A stretch of DNA of 64,000 bases from Williamsia herbipolensis (lineage in GTDB: Bacteria; Actinomycetota; Actinomycetes; Mycobacteriales; Mycobacteriaceae): NCBI RefSeq assembly GCF_000964005.1, contig NZ_JXYP01000009.1, positions 1-64,000 of the forward strand. Direction: 5' to 3'. This document shows, piece after piece, positions 61,336 through 64,000 of this stretch; position 1 is the first letter of the stretch; the number at the start of each line of letters is the position of its first letter. The position numbers were made by a program, and so were the translations under genes. The notes beneath the pieces are model-generated. The model searched no databases and was not told where the DNA came from. It worked only from the letters and a program-made list of their open reading frames with translations.

Positions 61336-62526
61336 ATGAACGCCCGGCGAACTGCGGCGGAGGGTGACCGGTTGACGATTTCCGAGGCGGGCCGCGCAGA
61401 ACAGTCCGAGCCGCCCCGGCCCCCGTCGGCCGACCTCACCACCCCGCCCGACACCTCTGGGCCGGACACCTCTGGGCTCGACGACACACGCACCCCGTCG
61501 CGATTCCGCGATCTGCGCTTCTACCGGTGGACGGCGGTCGCGGTGTGGTTCGCGGTCATGGTGTGGCAGTTCACCGAACAGGGCCTGGCGTTCGACCGCA
61601 CCCGGCTGATCCTGTGGATGTGCCTGGGTCTGGCCGCGGCGAGCATCGGCCGTCGTCGCGTCATCACCGTCATCATCGACTGGTTGCCGTTCGCCGGTGT
61701 GCTGCTGCTCTACGACCTCACGCGCAACGTCGCGCAGTGGATGGGGATGCCGACGCACTGGCACCTCGCGCCCGATGTGGACCACTTCCTCTTCGGCGTG
61801 AACCCCACCGTGTGGTTGCAGTCGCACATCAAGGACGCGTCGCCCCCGTGGTGGGAGGTGATCACCAGCATCGTCTACGTCTCGTACTTCGTGGTGCCCT
61901 ACGTGGTCGCCGGGGTGCTGTGGCTGCGTGATCGCACCGCATGGCGTCGGTATGCGGTCGCGTTCGTCGCCACCACGTTCCTCGCCCTGGTCGGCTACAC
62001 GCTCGTGCCCGGTGCCCCGCCGTGGGCCGCGGCGCGCTGCACGGCCGCGCAGGTCGTCGACAGTCCGCGGGATCCGCCGTGCATGTACTCCGAGATCCCG
62101 CCCGCCTCCGGGGGACTCCTGGGCCCGGTGTCGCCGTCGGACCCGGGTGCCGCGCCCTACGTGGAGCGCATCTCCGCGCGCGGTTGGGACGTCCTCAATG
62201 TGCGGGCCGCGTCGACGTTGCTCACCGTCGGGCAGTCGAAGGCCAACCTCGTCGCCGCGATCCCGTCGCTGCACGCCGGACTGACGATGCTGTTGGCCCT
62301 GTTCATGTGGCCGCGGGTGCGCGCGCTCGGCCGATCACTCTTCGTCGGATATGCGCTGGTGATGGCGTTCACCCTCGTCTACACCGGTGAGCACTACGTC
62401 TTCGACATCCTGCTCGGGTGGGCTCTCGCCGCCTGCGTCATCGGCGCGCAACGCCTCTGGATCCGTCGGCGGTCGGGTCGCGAGACGACCCCCGCATACG
62501 CCCCGGGGGTATCCTCGACACCGTGA
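61336..62526 (+). CDS. PAP2-family membrane phosphatase/transferase
   Basis: The 396-residue protein has a disordered Pro/Ser/Thr-rich N-terminus with a short tandem repeat (DTSGPDTSGLDD, bases about 61,450-61,480). Six or so membrane helices follow, with the PAP2 active-site motifs AAIPSLHAGLTMLLALFMWP and YTGEHYVFDILLGWALAA. The first motif (KxxxxxxRP) is not clear, as in the inositol-phosphoryl-ceramide-synthase-like (Aur1-like) branch. It may act as a lipid phosphatase or phosphoinositol transferase. It is coupled to the next gene by a GTGA overlap. Confidence 0.86.
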   Translation: MNARRTAAEGDRLTISEAGRAEQSEPPRPPSADLTTPPDTSGPDTSGLDDTRTPSRFRDLRFYRWTAVAVWFAVMVWQFTEQGLAFDRTRLILWMCLGLAAASIGRRRVITVIIDWLPFAGVLLLYDLTRNVAQWMGMPTHWHLAPDVDHFLFGVNPTVWLQSHIKDASPPWWEVITSIVYVSYFVVPYVVAGVLWLRDRTAWRRYAVAFVATTFLALVGYTLVPGAPPWAAARCTAAQVVDSPRDPPCMYSEIPPASGGLLGPVSPSDPGAAPYVERISARGWDVLNVRAASTLLTVGQSKANLVAAIPSLHAGLTMLLALFMWPRVRALGRSLFVGYALVMAFTLVYTGEHYVFDILLGWALAACVIGAQRLWIRRRSGRETTPAYAPGVSSTP

Positions 62527-62942
62527 GTCGCGCCCGAGGGATCCCGCGTCGCCGCATCGTCGCGGCCGCCCTCGGTCTCGCACTCGCCGTCGCGGTGATG
62601 CACATCCTCGTGCTCTGCGGTGGCACCGCACACGGCGACCGGCACACCGCAGCCGGATCGGTGGCGTCTCCGATGACCGGGCACCACGCCGTCATGACGC
62701 CGTCGACCGACCACATCGAACGTGTCGGCGCCTCCACGCTCGACTGCACCGGTCACGACCACGGATGTGTGTTCCTGCGCGGCGAGGTCATCGACCTCAT
62801 CGTGATCCTCGGGGCCGTCACCCTGATCGCGCCGCTCGCGCGTCTGTCGGGCGTGTGGATCCGACGCCGTCCGTCGGTATTGGGCCGCGCACCGCCCTGG
62901 GCCATCCCCGGCCATCTCGAACTCTCGGTGATCGTCCGCTGA
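62523..62942 (+). CDS. Small membrane protein, DUF6153-like, His-rich
   Basis: The 139-residue protein has a first hydrophobic helix (VAAALGLALAVAVMHILVLC). An extracytoplasmic loop rich in His, Cys and Met (GGTAHGDRHTAAG, MTGHHAVMTPSTDH, DCTGHDHGC) precedes a second helix (IDLIVILGAVTLIAPLA). The His/Cys/Met loop suggests metal binding, perhaps copper. It lies between a PAP2 gene and a DUF305 gene, a grouping often seen with copper handling. GTG 62523 overlaps the PAP2 stop. Confidence 0.65.
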   Translation: MSRARGIPRRRIVAAALGLALAVAVMHILVLCGGTAHGDRHTAAGSVASPMTGHHAVMTPSTDHIERVGASTLDCTGHDHGCVFLRGEVIDLIVILGAVTLIAPLARLSGVWIRRRPSVLGRAPPWAIPGHLELSVIVR

Positions 62943-62994
62943 CACGACCGCGCCCCGCCCGGTCCGATTCAGCACACACCAGGAGTACACACAC

Positions 62995-63561
62995 ATGTCC
63001 CACAACAGAATTCGTCGCGCCGTCGCCACGGTCGCGGCTCTGGCCGCCGTCGCCGTCACCGGCGTGGCCTGCGCCTCCGACGATCCGGTGTCGCACAACG
63101 CGGCCGACGTCACCTTCTCGACCGAGATGATCCCCCACCACCGACAGGCGGTCGAGATGGCCCAGATGGTGCCCGGTCGCAGCACCGATCCCGAGGTGGC
63201 CGGCCTCGCACGACAGATCGCCGCCGCCCAACAACCCGAGATCGATCAGCTCACCACCCGGCTGCGCTCGTGGGGCGAGCCGGTGCCCACCGGGACCGGC
63301 CACACCATGCCCAAGTCCGGGGACATGTCGATGAGCGGGATGATGAGCGACGCCGACATGTCGGAGCTGAGGTCGTTGTCGGGACGGGCGTTCGACCAGC
63401 GGTGGCTGACGATGATGATCGACCACCACTCCGGAGCGATCACGATGGCACGCACCGAGGTCGACACGGGGCTCGACGACGACTCGATCGCGTTGGCGCG
63501 CAGCATCATCAGCAGTCAACAGGCGGAACTGACCCGCATGCGCGCGATGCTCGCCGGCTGA
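62995..63561 (+). CDS. DUF305 exported protein
   Basis: The 188-residue protein has a signal segment ending TGVACAS (lipobox-like V-A-C, Cys about residue 27). Two DUF305 halves follow with FSTEMIPHHRQAVEMAQMV and WLTMMIDHHSGAITMARTEV, and a Met-rich link (MPKSGDMSMSGMMSDADM). DUF305 is a four-helix ferritin-like fold often found with copper and other metal resistance genes, role unproven. It follows the His-rich membrane protein by 52 bases on the same strand, supporting a shared metal function. Confidence 0.88.
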   Translation: MSHNRIRRAVATVAALAAVAVTGVACASDDPVSHNAADVTFSTEMIPHHRQAVEMAQMVPGRSTDPEVAGLARQIAAAQQPEIDQLTTRLRSWGEPVPTGTGHTMPKSGDMSMSGMMSDADMSELRSLSGRAFDQRWLTMMIDHHSGAITMARTEVDTGLDDDSIALARSIISSQQAELTRMRAMLAG

Positions 63562-63582
63562 GCGAGCCCTGCAGCGGTCCGA

Positions 63583-64000
63583 TCAGCTCTTCTCGAGCTG
63601 GTCGGATTCCTGTCGGCGACGGCGCCATCCACCCTCGGTGGGTGGCGCCTCGCCGAAGTGGTCGGCCTCGGCCGAGCCGTAGTACGCCACGGCGATGGCG
63701 CCGATCACCGCACCGATGAAGCCGACGATGGCGAGCCAGCCCAGACCGGGTTCGGCCTTGTCGCCGAGGAAGAGCACCCCGATGATGCCCGGGATCGCGG
63801 TCTCACCGACGACGAGTACCGCGGTGACGCCGTTGACCGCGCCGAGCTGCAACGCCACGGTCTGCACATAGAAGCCGACAGCGCCGGCGATCGCGATGGT
63901 CCACGCGGCCGGGTCGGTGATCAGCTCGACCGGATCGAACGAATCGATGCCGCGAAGGATGCGCACCGCGATGGCGATGACGCCGAACAACACTCCCGCG
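63583..64000 (-). CDS. DMT/EamA-type membrane transporter, N-terminus outside window
   Basis: The last 139 residues or so of a polytopic protein are present. Helices include WTIAIAGAVGFYVQTVALQL, TAVLVVGETAIPGIIGVLFL and LGWLAIVGFIGAVIGAIAVA, followed by a charged tail (WRRRRQESDQLEKS). The paired-helix pattern with LGAVNGVTAVLVVGETAIP resembles the drug/metabolite transporter superfamily, and a DMT protein of mycobacteria with this tail is plausible. The start lies beyond base 64,000. Confidence 0.7.
   Translation of the reverse strand, partial: AGVLFGVIAIAVRILRGIDSFDPVELITDPAAWTIAIAGAVGFYVQTVALQLGAVNGVTAVLVVGETAIPGIIGVLFLGDKAEPGLGWLAIVGFIGAVIGAIAVAYYGSAEADHFGEAPPTEGGWRRRRQESDQLEKS

Noticed and set aside
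61450-61480. Short tandem repeat in the PAP2 gene as a mobile or regulatory element
   Set aside because: It is a two-copy 15-base in-frame repeat in a disordered N-terminus, most likely replication slippage.

Overview
The window is GC-rich DNA (about two-thirds GC by eye) with tightly packed genes, many 4-base stop/start overlaps and GTG/TTG starts. The gene content points to a mycolic-acid-containing actinobacterium of the Mycobacteriales, most likely Gordonia or a close relative. Evidence includes an AftD-type arabinosyltransferase, a DUF3068 protein, an LpqI-like lipoprotein, an HtdX/FabG4/FadA2/FadE5 set, a WS/DGAT acyltransferase, a GlfT2-like glycosyltransferase, DUF222-HNH nucleases, EspG and IdeR boxes. 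The species cannot be fixed by reading alone.

Layout. 1-1 kb: the tail of an IS481-type transposase, then an HxlR regulator and a beta-carbonic anhydrase that appear fused head-to-head by a deletion. 1-6 kb: regulators with a divergent SDR, an F420-type LLM oxidoreductase and a secreted beta-lactamase-fold protein. 6-16.6 kb: a cell-envelope block colinear in content with M. tuberculosis Rv0227c-Rv0238 (DUF3068, acyltransferase, aftD, DUF2613, lpqI, TetR). 16.6-21 kb: SDR, glycosyltransferase, MMPL exporter and divergent MarR. 21-23.6 kb: alpha/beta hydrolase and a frameshifted DUF222-HNH gene. 23.9-27.1 kb: a three-gene, translationally coupled type VII secretion module (EspG, DUF3558 lipoprotein, WXG/PPE-like substrate), whose centre is clearly AT-richer than its two ends. 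27-33 kb: aldo/keto reductase, CsbD/LEA-like protein, then htdX-fabG4 divergent from fadA2.

32.9-41.4 kb is an iron uptake locus. An IdeR box precedes a coupled operon of siderophore-interacting reductase, two FecCD permeases, a FecC-type ATPase and a heterodimeric ABC exporter-fold pair. A convergent siderophore-binding lipoprotein has its own IdeR box. 41.5-50 kb holds a deacetylase, a small Cys protein, a GlfT2-like enzyme and a block matching Rv0535-Rv0540 in content (MTA phosphorylase, galE, membrane protein, GT2, DUF2064) plus a methyltransferase. 50-56 kb holds lipid and redox genes, a TetR remnant and fadE5 with a duplicated 3' end. 56-64 kb holds an endonuclease IV-like protein, WS/DGAT, GMC oxidoreductase, hydrolase, PAP2 protein, DUF6153-like and DUF305 proteins and a truncated DMT-type transporter.

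Threads worth attention are: a shared TTAC-N6-GTAA operator in front of the Rv0238-like tetR, between fabG4 and fadA2, and in front of the now distant fadE5; the mosaic type VII module; and an ABC exporter pair in which one ATP site has lost its motifs on both subunits. No tRNA, rRNA or CRISPR array was seen.
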